Origin: Chitinophaga sp. HK235
GTDB lineage: Bacteria > Bacteroidota > Bacteroidia > Chitinophagales > Chitinophagaceae
DNA: 64,000 bases
NCBI RefSeq assembly: GCF_018255755.1
Contig: NZ_CP073766.1
Coordinates: forward strand, 3,472,001-3,536,000
Direction: 5' to 3'
Shown here: positions 17,077-25,905 of the stretch, one piece after another
Layout of the letters: the number at the start of each line of letters is the position of its first letter
How positions within the stretch are numbered: position 1 is the stretch's first letter
Notes under the pieces: generated by a model
Told to the model about the DNA's origin: nothing
Database searches by the model: none
The model's input: only the letters and a program-made list of their open reading frames with translations
Translations under genes and position numbers: made by a program

Positions 17077-18390
17077 ATGAAAGAACAATCCAATATCCCC
17101 ACCACGAAAGTGGAAAGGGCTGGAAAATTTGTAAGCACTGGTCTTAAAGTAGGCACCAATTATATTAAACATTATACCCGTAAACTGATAGATCCCTCTG
17201 TCAGCAAGGAGGCATTGCACCAGGATAACGCCGCCGATATTTACGATACCCTGAGCAGCCTCAAAGGCAGCGCCCTCAAAGTGGCGCAGATGCTCAGTAT
17301 GGATAAAGGCATGCTACCCAAAGCCTACACCGAAAAATTTGCTATGTCACAATACAGCGCCCCGCCACTGTCCGGGCCGCTGGTAGTCAACACCTTTGTT
17401 AAAACACTGGGTAAATCTCCCTCCCAGCTGTATGATAAATTTGACATGCACGCCTCCAACGCAGCTTCCATCGGACAGGTACACAAAGCCTGGAAAGACG
17501 GGAAACAGCTGGCTGTGAAAATACAGTACCCCGGCGTGGCCAACAGCGTCAAATCAGATCTCCGTCTCGTAAAACCCTTCGCCATCCGCATTGTAGGCAT
17601 GAACGAAGTAGATATGGATAAATATTTTGAGGAGATAGAAAGCAAACTACTGGAAGAAACGGATTACAAACTGGAGTTATCCCGTTCCATGGCCCTTTCA
17701 CATCAGTGTGCCCATATTCCTCATCTGCAGTTTCCGCAATATTATCCGGAACTGTCATCCGACAGAATCATCACCATGGACTGGCTCGACGGCCAGCATC
17801 TCAAGGAATTCCTGCAGGGTAACCCTTCCCAGGAGGCCCGTAATAAAATAGGCCAGGCACTGTGGGACTTTTATCAGTACCAGGTACACCAGCTGAAACA
17901 GGTACATGCAGATCCTCATCCCGGCAATTTCCTGATGCGGGCCGATGGTACCGTAGGTATCTTCGACTTCGGTTGTGTGAAAGAAATACCGGAAGATTTC
18001 TATTACAACTACTTCCTGCTTACCGACAAGGAAGTTTTGAAAGATGAAAAACGCCGGCATGAAATATATACCAACCTGGAGATGATCCATCCCAGCGATA
18101 CGCCCAAAGAAATAACCTTCTTCAGCGGCCTTTTCCAGCATATGATCGATCTGCTCACCCTGCCTTTTACCGTAGATAACTTTGATTTCGGCAACGAAAA
18201 CTATTTCAATGAAATCTATGCGTACATGGATGAGCTCTACAATATGAAGGAAATCAGGGAATCCAAGGTGGCCAGAGGTTCCAGGCACAGCCTGTACATC
18301 AACCGCACTTATTTTGGGCTCTATTCCATTCTGAGTGAGCTGAAAGCCAATATCACTACAGGAGCCAGCTATTTTTCACAAAAACATTAA
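17077..18390 (+). CDS. ABC1/AarF/UbiB-family atypical kinase
   Basis: 437 residues. The family KxGQ-like element appears as GSALKVAQMLSMD (about residues 66-78), the nucleotide-binding lysine in QLAVKIQYPG, the catalytic loop in VHADPHPGNFLM and the metal site in GIFDFGCVKE. The ABC1 family acts in quinone biosynthesis or lipid homeostasis, mostly as ATPase. This protein lacks the C-terminal membrane helices of UbiB, so a cytosolic role is likely. It forms a bicistronic unit with the TetR gene and is followed by an unusual long hairpin. Confidence 0.88.
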   Translation: MKEQSNIPTTKVERAGKFVSTGLKVGTNYIKHYTRKLIDPSVSKEALHQDNAADIYDTLSSLKGSALKVAQMLSMDKGMLPKAYTEKFAMSQYSAPPLSGPLVVNTFVKTLGKSPSQLYDKFDMHASNAASIGQVHKAWKDGKQLAVKIQYPGVANSVKSDLRLVKPFAIRIVGMNEVDMDKYFEEIESKLLEETDYKLELSRSMALSHQCAHIPHLQFPQYYPELSSDRIITMDWLDGQHLKEFLQGNPSQEARNKIGQALWDFYQYQVHQLKQVHADPHPGNFLMRADGTVGIFDFGCVKEIPEDFYYNYFLLTDKEVLKDEKRRHEIYTNLEMIHPSDTPKEITFFSGLFQHMIDLLTLPFTVDNFDFGNENYFNEIYAYMDELYNMKEIRESKVARGSRHSLYINRTYFGLYSILSELKANITTGASYFSQKH

Positions 18391-18455
18391 GATCACGCAA
18401 AGAACGTTTTGCACGATGATCACGCAAAGAACGCTTTGCGTGATCATCGTGCAAA
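18391..18455. repeat. 22-bp perfect inverted repeat with internal direct repeat
   Basis: Arms at 18408-18429 and 18434-18455 are exact complements around an AACG loop. The block GATCACGCAAAGAACG also occurs twice (18391-18406 and 18419-18434). There is no T-run after it, so it is not a classical terminator. A hairpin at 50090-50134 uses similar CGCAAAG/CTTTG sequence. Confidence 0.8.
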
Positions 18456-18511
18456 TACGCCTGTTGGTCGCAACAAATCCCGGGGATGACCATTAATGCC
18501 TAAATTGCGGC

Positions 18512-19555
18512 ATGGCAAACGAATGGTATAACCGCAAATGGGCAATTGTAGCCACACATGCACTGGTGTGGACATTGTTGTTTTCCCTTCCTTTCCTGCT
18601 GAAGCCTACTTATGAAAAGCCGGTTTCTCCCAGTGAACAGGCAGAGCGTGAAGCCTGGTTTTATTTTCTGATGGGATATTACCTGATACAGGTGGTATTC
18701 TTTTATATCAATGCTTTTCTGTTGATACCCTCCCTGGTACAGAAAAAACGGATAGTGGAATATGTGGGTGCGCTGATGCTGATGCTGACGTTTTATTTTG
18801 TCAGCCGTTATACCTTTGAGCGGTTTTATCTCCAGCGTACAACGGTAGACCCGAAGCCCACCATCCTCTTCAGCTTCTTCACTTTTCTGTTTATACTCTC
18901 TGCCAGCACGGCTTATCAGATGATACGGGAGCGGATTATGCTGGAACGCAAAGTCAGTGCCCGGGAAAATGAAAACCTGAAAACGGAGCTATCACTGCTA
19001 CGCTCTCAGGTAAGCCCCCATTTTATGTTTAATGTACTCAACAACATGGTGTCGCTGGCCCGGAAAAAATCAGATCTGCTGGAACCTTCGCTGATCAAGT
19101 TGTCTTCCCTCATGCGTTACATGTTGTATGAAGCCGACGAGGAAAAAATGCCGCTACAGCGGGAAGTAGAGTATCTGCAGAGTTATATCGACCTCCAGCG
19201 TCAGCGCTTTGGTCAAAATGTGGAAATCAATGTAGAAATGAATGTGCCGAACAACCACTATGAGATAGAGCCTATGCTACTGATTCCATTTGTGGAAAAC
19301 GCCTTTAAACATGGTACTGGTTTCATTATGCATGCACAGATCGATATCAACCTGTTTACCACTGCCGATAAACTTTTTTTTGCGGTGAGAAACAAATACA
19401 ATCATCTTTCGGAAGAAGTGAAAGACAAAACCAGCGGGATAGGGCTTGCCAACGTTAAACGCCGGCTCAATCTGCTTTACGGCGATGATTATGTGCTGCA
19501 GATAAATTCAAAAGATGACTGGTTTTACGTAACATTGCAGCTGAACCTACATTAA
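18512..19555 (+). CDS. LytS-type sensor histidine kinase
   Basis: 347 residues. Four predicted membrane helices (about 12-30, 50-73, 82-98, 118-135) form the sensor, followed by a helical linker and the His_kinase domain with phosphoacceptor H170 in QVSPHFMFNVLNN. The ATP-binding part includes LIPFVENAFKHG and GIGLANVKRRL. It signals to the LytTR regulator encoded 38 bp downstream. The ligand is not evident. Such pairs are frequent in Bacteroidota next to outer-membrane barrels, as here. Confidence 0.93.
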   Translation: MANEWYNRKWAIVATHALVWTLLFSLPFLLKPTYEKPVSPSEQAEREAWFYFLMGYYLIQVVFFYINAFLLIPSLVQKKRIVEYVGALMLMLTFYFVSRYTFERFYLQRTTVDPKPTILFSFFTFLFILSASTAYQMIRERIMLERKVSARENENLKTELSLLRSQVSPHFMFNVLNNMVSLARKKSDLLEPSLIKLSSLMRYMLYEADEEKMPLQREVEYLQSYIDLQRQRFGQNVEINVEMNVPNNHYEIEPMLLIPFVENAFKHGTGFIMHAQIDINLFTTADKLFFAVRNKYNHLSEEVKDKTSGIGLANVKRRLNLLYGDDYVLQINSKDDWFYVTLQLNLH

Positions 19556-19593
19556 ATGCCAAGATCTGAGAATGTTAAAATCAAGAGATATCG

Positions 19594-20301
19594 ATGAGAT
19601 GTATTGCCATTGATGATGAACCACTGGCGTTGGATCTACTGGAAGACAACATCAGCATGGTGCCATATCTACAACTGATAGCTAAATGTAACAATGCTTT
19701 TGAGGCCATGGAAGTGCTGCGTACCCAGCAGGCAGACCTCATTTTCCTGGATATTCAGATGCCTGGCCTTACCGGACTGCAGTTTTTACAGTCCATGTCC
19801 AGCAAACCCCTGGTGATCCTGATTACTGCCTACGAAAAATATGCACTGGAGGGATTTAATCTCGATGTGACCGACTACCTGGTAAAACCTGTGTCCCTGG
19901 AACGTTTTATCAAAGCCTGTAACAAAGCCCATGAATTGTTTCAGCTCAAAGCCGCCGGCAAAACCGGCAGGGAACAAAGCGACTTTTTCTTTGTGAATGT
20001 GGACTATAGTCTTTTTAAAATTGTCTTCTCCGATATCATCTGGATAGAAGGGCTGAAGGATTATGTCAAAATCCACCTGAAAAGTTCTAACAAACCGGTG
20101 GTGACCCGTATGAGCATCAAAGGGCTGGAAGAACAGCTGCCGCCTACGAAATTTATCCGGGTACATAAGTCGTATATCGTGTCCGTGGCCGCTATCACGG
20201 CCATACGCAAAAACAGCGTGTTCCTCGAGGAAACGGAGCTGCCAGTAGGTGATACCTACCGCGACGCACTCTATGCCATCGCCGGAAAAAGTCAACCCTG
20301 A
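19594..20301 (+). CDS. LytTR-family response regulator
   Basis: 235 residues. The receiver domain (about 1-120) has acidic residues D7/D8, phospho-acceptor D53 in LIFLDIQMPG and K103 in YLVKPVSLERF. The C-terminal LytTR DNA-binding domain (about 135-232) has the typical IIWIEGLKDYVKIHL and FIRVHKSYIVS elements. It is the cognate partner of the kinase just upstream and probably controls the barrel gene that follows. Confidence 0.94.
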   Translation: MRCIAIDDEPLALDLLEDNISMVPYLQLIAKCNNAFEAMEVLRTQQADLIFLDIQMPGLTGLQFLQSMSSKPLVILITAYEKYALEGFNLDVTDYLVKPVSLERFIKACNKAHELFQLKAAGKTGREQSDFFFVNVDYSLFKIVFSDIIWIEGLKDYVKIHLKSSNKPVVTRMSIKGLEEQLPPTKFIRVHKSYIVSVAAITAIRKNSVFLEETELPVGDTYRDALYAIAGKSQP

Positions 20302-20369
20302 TAAAGCCCGTTTTGTATCAAAATTTCAACCACTCATCTCATTTACCAAAAAAATCGATTTGGCAAATC

Positions 20370-20377
20370 TATTTTTG
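20370..20377 (+). promoter_or_regulatory. Candidate -7 box ahead of the outer-membrane barrel gene
   Basis: TATTTTTG, 21 bp before the ATG at 20399. It implies the barrel can be transcribed separately from the two-component genes. Confidence 0.4.
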
Positions 20378-20398
20378 CATCTTCAAGAACTATTCACA

Positions 20399-22966
20399 AT
20401 GCGAAAAATCTACTCGTTTATCATGCTCTTCCTGCTCGCAATGCAGGCCAGTGCGCAGGCTCCGGGCGCCAAAGGACCGGGCGGCATGGCCGGCAAAGGA
20501 CCAGGCAATATCGGACATGTATATGGGAAATTGATCGATTCCGAAGGTAAACCAATCGGTTATGCCTCCGTCATCATCCTGCAGGGCCGTATGGACACCG
20601 CCACCAAAAAAATGAAGGACGTACTGGTAAAAGGTGTGCTCACCAAAACCAACGGTGAGTTCAGCCTCGATGAACTACCCCTCAGAGGCCCGCTCAAATT
20701 GCAGGCTTCCGGCACCGGTTATAAAACATACACCCAGGCCGTAGTATTCCCTCCGATAGACAAAGATCTCGGCAATATCAAAATGGCTACCAGCACCACC
20801 GAGCTGCAGGGCGTAACCGTTACCGGTTCCAAACCCCTCATGCAGATGGATATCGATAAAAAGGTGTTCAACGTGGAAAAAAATATTGTCAGCGCAGGCG
20901 GTACTGCCCTCGACGTCGTGAAAAACGTTCCTTCCGTGAACGTAGACATCGATGGTAACGTATCCGTACGCAACGGCAATCCCCAGCTGTTTATAGACGG
21001 CCGCCCCACTACCCTCACCCTCGAACAGATCCCTGCCGATGCGATTGAAAGCGTGGAAGTAATCACCAACCCTTCCGCCAAATACGACGCTTCCGGCGGT
21101 AACGCGGGCATCCTCAACATCGTCCTGAAGAAAAACCGCAAAACAGGCTACAACGGCAACCTTCGCGCTGGTGTAGACAAACGCGGTGCACTCAATGGCG
21201 GCGCTGACTTCAACCTGCGTCAGGGTAAAATCAACTTCTCTGCCAGCGCTATGGGCAACCAGATGAAAAGCCGCACCAACGGTACCACCGACCGTGACAA
21301 CTTCGGCGATAATCCCGTGACACGTATTCTTCAGTCCAACAGCAACAAAACCAATGGCGGCTTTGCTTTCGGTAAAGTAGGTGTTGACTGGTTTGCTACC
21401 AACCGTACCACTTTGTCCGTCTCCGGCATCAAAGTACACGGTGAATTCAACCCTTCTGAAGTGATCGATATCAATACCGATACCATCAGAGGCACTAACA
21501 AAACCAGCATGTTCAGCCAGCGTAACTCCGCCAGCCACATGCAATTCGATGCGAATGGTCTGGTACTCGGTATGAAACACCTGTTCCCTAAAGAAGGAGA
21601 AGAACTCACCGTAGATGCGAACTACTTCGGTGGAAAAAGCAAGAACAACGCGGATTATTACACAGACTTCTATAGCAACGGCCAGAACAGCGCGATAGAC
21701 CACACCAGTAAACAACAGATACTGGGTAACGGTAAAATCTCTTTCATCACGGTGCAGACAGACTACGTAAAACCGTTCACACCCAAACTGAAACTGGAAA
21801 CCGGTCTCCGTATGTCCAGCCGCCGTACTGAAACCAATTTCGATAACTACATGTTCCTACAGGGCGGTTACAAACTGATTCCTGCCGCATCCAACAATTT
21901 CAAAAACACGGACAACGTGTATGCGGCCTATGCCAGTATCTCCCACAGCATTAAAGACTTTGGTTATAAAGTAGGGCTGCGCGCTGAAAGTTCCGACTAC
22001 AGCGGTGAACTGATCAACGTAAAACAATACTTCAAAAACAGTTATCCGGTGAGCCTGTTCCCGTCCATCTTCCTCAGCCAGAAACTGAAAAATGCACAGG
22101 AACTGCAGGTAAGCTATACCCGCAGAATCAACCGTCCTAATTTCTTCCAGCTGATTCCGTTCACCGATTCAACTGACAAACTGAACATCACCAAAGGTAA
22201 TCCCGGCCTGGTACCGGAATTCACCCAGTCTGTGGAACTGTCTTACCTGAAAACATTCAAAGGCAACAACACCTTCATGGGATCTGTGTACTACAAACAT
22301 ACCAACAACCTGATCACCCGTTTCCTCACCAAGGAAACCGATCCGGCCAGTGGTAGCGAAATGCTGGTAAACACTTATATCAACGCCAACTCCAGCTACT
22401 CCATGGGTGCGGAACTCACCGCCATGAACACCCTCACCAAATGGTGGAATATGTCTACCAACGTGAACATCTATAACTCGAAGATCAATACAGACAATGT
22501 AGGCCAACCTTCGCAGGATGCCATGTGGAGCTGGTTTGGTAAACTGAACAACACCTTTAAGCTGCCGCTCAACTTCGAAATACAGCTTTCCGGTCTTTAT
22601 CAGTCTAAAACCAACCTGCCAGTCAACGATAACAAAGGCAGACAGGACGGACCGCCGATGCAGCAGTCACAGAACGCTTCCCAGGGTTACATCGCTTCTT
22701 TCTACGCAGTGGATGCAGCCATCAAAAAGAGTTTCCTGAAAAACAATGCTGCCTCTGTAACGCTGAGCTTCAGCGATATCTTCAGAAGCCGTAAAACAGA
22801 TCAGTACTCTAACAGTGCTTATTTCACACAATACTACAACCGTCTCCGTGATCCGCAGATGATCCGCCTCAACTTTGCTTACCGCTTTGGTAAAATAGAT
22901 GCCACCCTGTTCAAACGTAAGAACATGGCTGGCGGTATGCAAGGCATGTCAGAGGTTGTACAATAA
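20399..22966 (+). CDS. Outer-membrane beta-barrel protein, TonB-receptor-like (CarboxypepD_reg + plug + OMP_b-brl_3)
   Basis: 855 residues from ATG 20399, chosen because it opens a clear signal peptide (MRKIYSFIMLFLLAMQASAQ). A Gly-rich stretch is followed by a carboxypeptidase-regulatory-like beta-sandwich (about 38-130), a plug-like region (VFNVEKNIVSAGGTALDVVKNVPSV, IPADAIESVEVITNPSAKYD) and a large barrel ending in LNFAYRFGKIDATLFKR. This is the OMP_b-brl_3 group of Bacteroidota, outer-membrane proteins whose cargo is mostly unknown. It follows the LytS/LytTR pair and ends in a very long hairpin. Confidence 0.88.
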   Translation: MRKIYSFIMLFLLAMQASAQAPGAKGPGGMAGKGPGNIGHVYGKLIDSEGKPIGYASVIILQGRMDTATKKMKDVLVKGVLTKTNGEFSLDELPLRGPLKLQASGTGYKTYTQAVVFPPIDKDLGNIKMATSTTELQGVTVTGSKPLMQMDIDKKVFNVEKNIVSAGGTALDVVKNVPSVNVDIDGNVSVRNGNPQLFIDGRPTTLTLEQIPADAIESVEVITNPSAKYDASGGNAGILNIVLKKNRKTGYNGNLRAGVDKRGALNGGADFNLRQGKINFSASAMGNQMKSRTNGTTDRDNFGDNPVTRILQSNSNKTNGGFAFGKVGVDWFATNRTTLSVSGIKVHGEFNPSEVIDINTDTIRGTNKTSMFSQRNSASHMQFDANGLVLGMKHLFPKEGEELTVDANYFGGKSKNNADYYTDFYSNGQNSAIDHTSKQQILGNGKISFITVQTDYVKPFTPKLKLETGLRMSSRRTETNFDNYMFLQGGYKLIPAASNNFKNTDNVYAAYASISHSIKDFGYKVGLRAESSDYSGELINVKQYFKNSYPVSLFPSIFLSQKLKNAQELQVSYTRRINRPNFFQLIPFTDSTDKLNITKGNPGLVPEFTQSVELSYLKTFKGNNTFMGSVYYKHTNNLITRFLTKETDPASGSEMLVNTYINANSSYSMGAELTAMNTLTKWWNMSTNVNIYNSKINTDNVGQPSQDAMWSWFGKLNNTFKLPLNFEIQLSGLYQSKTNLPVNDNKGRQDGPPMQQSQNASQGYIASFYAVDAAIKKSFLKNNAASVTLSFSDIFRSRKTDQYSNSAYFTQYYNRLRDPQMIRLNFAYRFGKIDATLFKRKNMAGGMQGMSEVVQ

Positions 22967-23052
22967 TTTTTCTATTTTTTTATTTTTCCATTTTGGGAGA
23001 AGGATGATTAATGTTCCTTCTCCCAAAATGAAAAAATAAAAAATAGAAAAAT
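22967..23052 (+). terminator. Long hairpin terminator (arms about 38 bp)
   Basis: The left arm 22967-23004 and right arm 23014-23052 are almost exact complements, with one indel and A/T runs at the base and TTTTGGGAGAAGGA / TCCTTCTCCCAAAA near the tip. It is very stable and bounded by U-rich runs on either strand. Confidence 0.85.
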
Positions 23053-23116
23053 TACGTAGTTACCCCTATTTTTTTCTTCCCATATTTCTACCGATCTCCG
23101 GCCCCTGCTCCCCCAC

Positions 23117-23124
23117 TACTTTTG
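23117..23124 (+). promoter_or_regulatory. Candidate -7 box ahead of the lipoprotein gene
   Basis: TACTTTTG, followed by G, 19 bp before ATG 23144. Confidence 0.4.
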
Positions 23125-23143
23125 CGGTCATAATACCAATCAT

Positions 23144-23935
23144 ATGCAAAGGATAGTGATGCCCCTGTTAATATTATGTCTCCTTTTTTCCTGCAGAAAA
23201 AAAGAGGTATCTCCACCTGATAATAATGATCCTGTAAATAGTAAACTTGACGACTATGGGAAAGCCGTAGTGGCCGTAGAAAGAGCTGTCAATGAAATTG
23301 ATTTTATCGGCAGGAAAATTACCCGTAATCTCCGGGGATATCCCAATGGTAGCAGTTTCCTCGATTGCGCGGAAGTAAACACTTCAGATGTAATAACAGA
23401 TGACGGCAAAAAGATTACGCTCACGTTTAACCCCGCTAACCGGTGCAGCGACCAGAATACACGACAGGGTCAGATAATTCTTTTCTACAAGGAAGCCACC
23501 GGAGAACTCATGATCCAACTCAACAATTACAGGGTAAACGGGCAGGAGGTGCTGGGCAACTACAGCTTCAGTTATACGCCGGGAGATCCTTTCCGGGAGC
23601 TGGTTGTCACCAATGGACAATTAAAAAGAGACAATGGTGACGCTATCAGATTCGATGCTTATCGTAGTATAGCCTGGAAACAGGGAGAAAATACAGCTGA
23701 TGAACAGGATGATATTTTTGAGATACCGCACTGTTACTATCATCTGTTTATCAAAAACCTCGGGCTATTGCAGGCTGGTCTTGAAAAACCACTGACCATT
23801 AAATGGTCCTGTGTGGACCAGACCAGGTATCTGCCGGTACAGGGAGTTACATTGAACAAAACACCGGCAGGGAGTATCAGTTACACCAACTATGGTAATG
23901 GTCAGTGCAACACATACCCTATCTCAGAATATTAA
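23144..23935 (+). CDS. Hypothetical lipoprotein
   Basis: 263 residues. A signal peptide ends in a lipobox LLFSC, so C17 would be lipidated, with charged residues RKKE following. The mature part is beta-rich and polar, with four or five further cysteines (FLDCAEV, ANRCSDQ, PHCYYH, WSCVDQ, GQCNTY) that could form disulphides in the periplasm. No family recognised. It is monocistronic between two terminators. Confidence 0.8.
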   Translation: MQRIVMPLLILCLLFSCRKKEVSPPDNNDPVNSKLDDYGKAVVAVERAVNEIDFIGRKITRNLRGYPNGSSFLDCAEVNTSDVITDDGKKITLTFNPANRCSDQNTRQGQIILFYKEATGELMIQLNNYRVNGQEVLGNYSFSYTPGDPFRELVVTNGQLKRDNGDAIRFDAYRSIAWKQGENTADEQDDIFEIPHCYYHLFIKNLGLLQAGLEKPLTIKWSCVDQTRYLPVQGVTLNKTPAGSISYTNYGNGQCNTYPISEY

Positions 23936-23956
23936 AGTTCAGGAATATTTGGTTAA

Positions 23957-23991
23957 AGAACGGGCCGGGATCAGGGATTCCGGCCTTTTTC
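23957..23991 (+). terminator. Terminator of the lipoprotein gene
   Basis: GGCCGG / CCGGCC stem (23963-23968 with 23980-23985) followed by TTTTT. It overlaps the 3' end of the convergent phosphatase gene. Confidence 0.8.
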
Positions 23992-24699
23992 GTTAGGATA
24001 CAGCAAGTAGGCGGGATCACTCTGCCATACTTCCTTTGTATCAATATTCATGGCAGAGAGTTTACCGGTGAAAGCAGCACCGGTATCGATGTTATGCACA
24101 TTTACCCTCACCATCGGCAGTTCTTCGTCATAATTCAGCGTGGGTGTATGACCGATGTAAATTTCTTCGTATAGCAGTAAACGTTTGGGATAACAACGTG
24201 AATCTTTTTTCAGGCGTTGGTCCATTGCCAGTGCCAGTTCCCACAGCGTGCGGTCCCAATAACACATAGCTTCAAAACGTTCATATGCCGGGCCATGCAT
24301 GGAAGCATATCCGGCATGTATAAACAGTCGGTCATCTTCTTCATAATAATTCAGCATCCTGTTAAAAAAAGTAAGATGGTGAATCCTGTCATGATCAGAC
24401 AGTTTAAGATAACTGGACACAGTAGCTCTGCCTCCGTGCTGTAGCCAGCTGGCAACAGGCTGTTCGCCGGCCAGCCACATCTCGCACCAGGCATCGTGGT
24501 TGCCTTTGATAAAAATACAGGTATACTGCGTAGACAGCTCCATCAGATAATGGATCAGCTCTGCTGATTCAGACCAGCCATCAACATAATCCCCTAAAAA
24601 AATAAACCGGTCGTCCTTTTCCGGTGCGATCCGCGCTATTAGTTGCTGCAGCGCTTTCAACGCACCGTGAATATCGCCAATAACATATGTGGCAGGCAT
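23971..24699 (-). CDS. PPP-family metallophosphoesterase (serine/threonine phosphatase- or ApaH-like)
   Basis: 242 residues. The PPP signature is complete: GDIHG (D9, H11), GDYVDGW (D37, D40), GNHD (N67, H68), a central LFIHAG and GHTPTL. In the second motif the usual GDxVDRG reads GDYVDGW, a variant seen in small bacterial PPP enzymes. These dephosphorylate phosphoproteins or cleave dinucleoside polyphosphates. It is the last gene of a four-gene minus-strand operon, 8 bp after the oxygenase gene. Confidence 0.88.
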   Translation of the reverse strand: MPATYVIGDIHGALKALQQLIARIAPEKDDRFIFLGDYVDGWSESAELIHYLMELSTQYTCIFIKGNHDAWCEMWLAGEQPVASWLQHGGRATVSSYLKLSDHDRIHHLTFFNRMLNYYEEDDRLFIHAGYASMHGPAYERFEAMCYWDRTLWELALAMDQRLKKDSRCYPKRLLLYEEIYIGHTPTLNYDEELPMVRVNVHNIDTGAAFTGKLSAMNIDTKEVWQSDPAYLLYPNEKGRNP

Positions 24700-24707
24700 G
24701 ATTTCTT

Positions 24708-25253
24708 TTATTTATACATGATATCCGTTCGGAGCACATATTTGGTACCTTCCGTCAGCAAGGTGCCTTCGTGCAGCAACGGATGATAAAATACGAGCGC
24801 CATGCCCGTTTGCGGGAGAATTTCTTCTCCTGATTTAAATACAGTGCTGCCACCGGTGTAACCTTCATTCAGATAAATCATGAAAGTATACTGGCTGGCT
24901 TCAAACCGGTTGCGTTCAAAACTACCGTCCTTATGCATTTTAAAGCGTTGTCCCGGGCTGTACTTGTAAAACCTGAACAGCTCGTTCAACCCACAGGCAG
25001 AGCGGTTGTCTGTACCTTCCGGCGCGAAGGTTTTCAGCCTTTCCCACATAAAGGTAGCATAAGCCGGATCTTTATACAAGACCCTTTCATTATTCCGGAC
25101 ACCTTTGATCATCCGTTGTACGCCGTTGCCCACGTCCACCGTGGCTTCTTCATAACCCATGGCCTCACTGCGGGTGATAAGTTCTTCGCATTCCGCAACT
25201 GAGAGAAAATTGCTGATCGTAAAAATCTGCGGGGTATAGTTATGTTTTTCCAT
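24708..25253 (-). CDS. 2-oxoglutarate/Fe(II)-dependent oxygenase, prolyl 4-hydroxylase-like
   Basis: 181 residues from the ATG at 25253 (MEKHNYTP); an upstream ATG at 25280 would add nine. The jelly-roll signature is clear: H107 and D109 in KMHKDG, then H161 in LLHEGTLL, with K171 or R175 placed to bind 2-oxoglutarate. P4H-like enzymes hydroxylate proline or other residues of target proteins, but the target here is unknown. Middle gene of the operon, with 13 bp to the DUF4291 gene and 8 bp to the phosphatase. Confidence 0.87.
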   Translation of the reverse strand: MEKHNYTPQIFTISNFLSVAECEELITRSEAMGYEEATVDVGNGVQRMIKGVRNNERVLYKDPAYATFMWERLKTFAPEGTDNRSACGLNELFRFYKYSPGQRFKMHKDGSFERNRFEASQYTFMIYLNEGYTGGSTVFKSGEEILPQTGMALVFYHPLLHEGTLLTEGTKYVLRTDIMYK

Positions 25254-25266
25254 GATAACCTGGTTT

Positions 25267-25905
25267 TTAATGAAGATCAATACTGTTTTTCAAGCTGGTA
25301 TTTTGCAGCACATAAAGGCTTTCTTCCGGCACCAGCAGGTCTTCAGGCCGGCCACTACGGAGCACTGCACGCTGTTCCTTCACAAAATCCGTGATGTCTT
25401 CGATGGCCAGCACCTGCCGTTTACCGAACTCTTTCAGGATATCGCCTTTAAGGCCCAGCTGAATGGCCCTTCTTTCCATTTTGTTACCGGCAGGATCATG
25501 ATCCGGGTCCCATTGCAGCCGTACTGGTTTGGTGCGCAGTGTTTCCTCCCAGATGGCTTTGTCGGGATAGATCCAGTGTTTATAGGTGGATAATGCAGCC
25601 TGTGATAATATTTCTTCGAAGAATGTTTTGGGGAGATGGATAGCCAGTACTCTTTCCTGCCCTTCTTTTTCTGCCCAGCCACAGCGGTACATCATCCACA
25701 GGAAATTAGGTTTGATCCATGACATGCGGTCGAAGTTGTAGGCGTTGCCACCAAAAGCCTGATGGGCAACGGCGTAGTTGGCAATGGCGGGTCGGAAGGC
25801 CTGGTATACCACCAGGGAATCATCTGTTTGCTGGGCAATAATATGTTTGCCGGATTTGGGTAGTGTTTCCTGCAACTTTTTCCAGGAAACGGTTTTTAGT
25901 TTCAT
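25267..25905 (-). CDS. DUF4291 family protein
   Basis: 212 residues. The hallmark stretch is present: VYQAFRPAIANYAVAHQAFGG, then RMSWIKPNFLWMMYRCGW and QERVLAIHL. The family has no established biochemical role that I can cite. Its start codon overlaps the stop of the NrtR-like gene by 4 bp (25902-25905), so the two are translationally coupled. Confidence 0.88.
   Translation of the reverse strand: MKLKTVSWKKLQETLPKSGKHIIAQQTDDSLVVYQAFRPAIANYAVAHQAFGGNAYNFDRMSWIKPNFLWMMYRCGWAEKEGQERVLAIHLPKTFFEEILSQAALSTYKHWIYPDKAIWEETLRTKPVRLQWDPDHDPAGNKMERRAIQLGLKGDILKEFGKRQVLAIEDITDFVKEQRAVLRSGRPEDLLVPEESLYVLQNTSLKNSIDLH

Noticed and set aside
20675..21715. 346-codon minus-strand frame inside the outer-membrane barrel gene
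   Set aside because: Shadow of the barrel gene, which has a signal peptide and family motifs; the antisense product resembles nothing.
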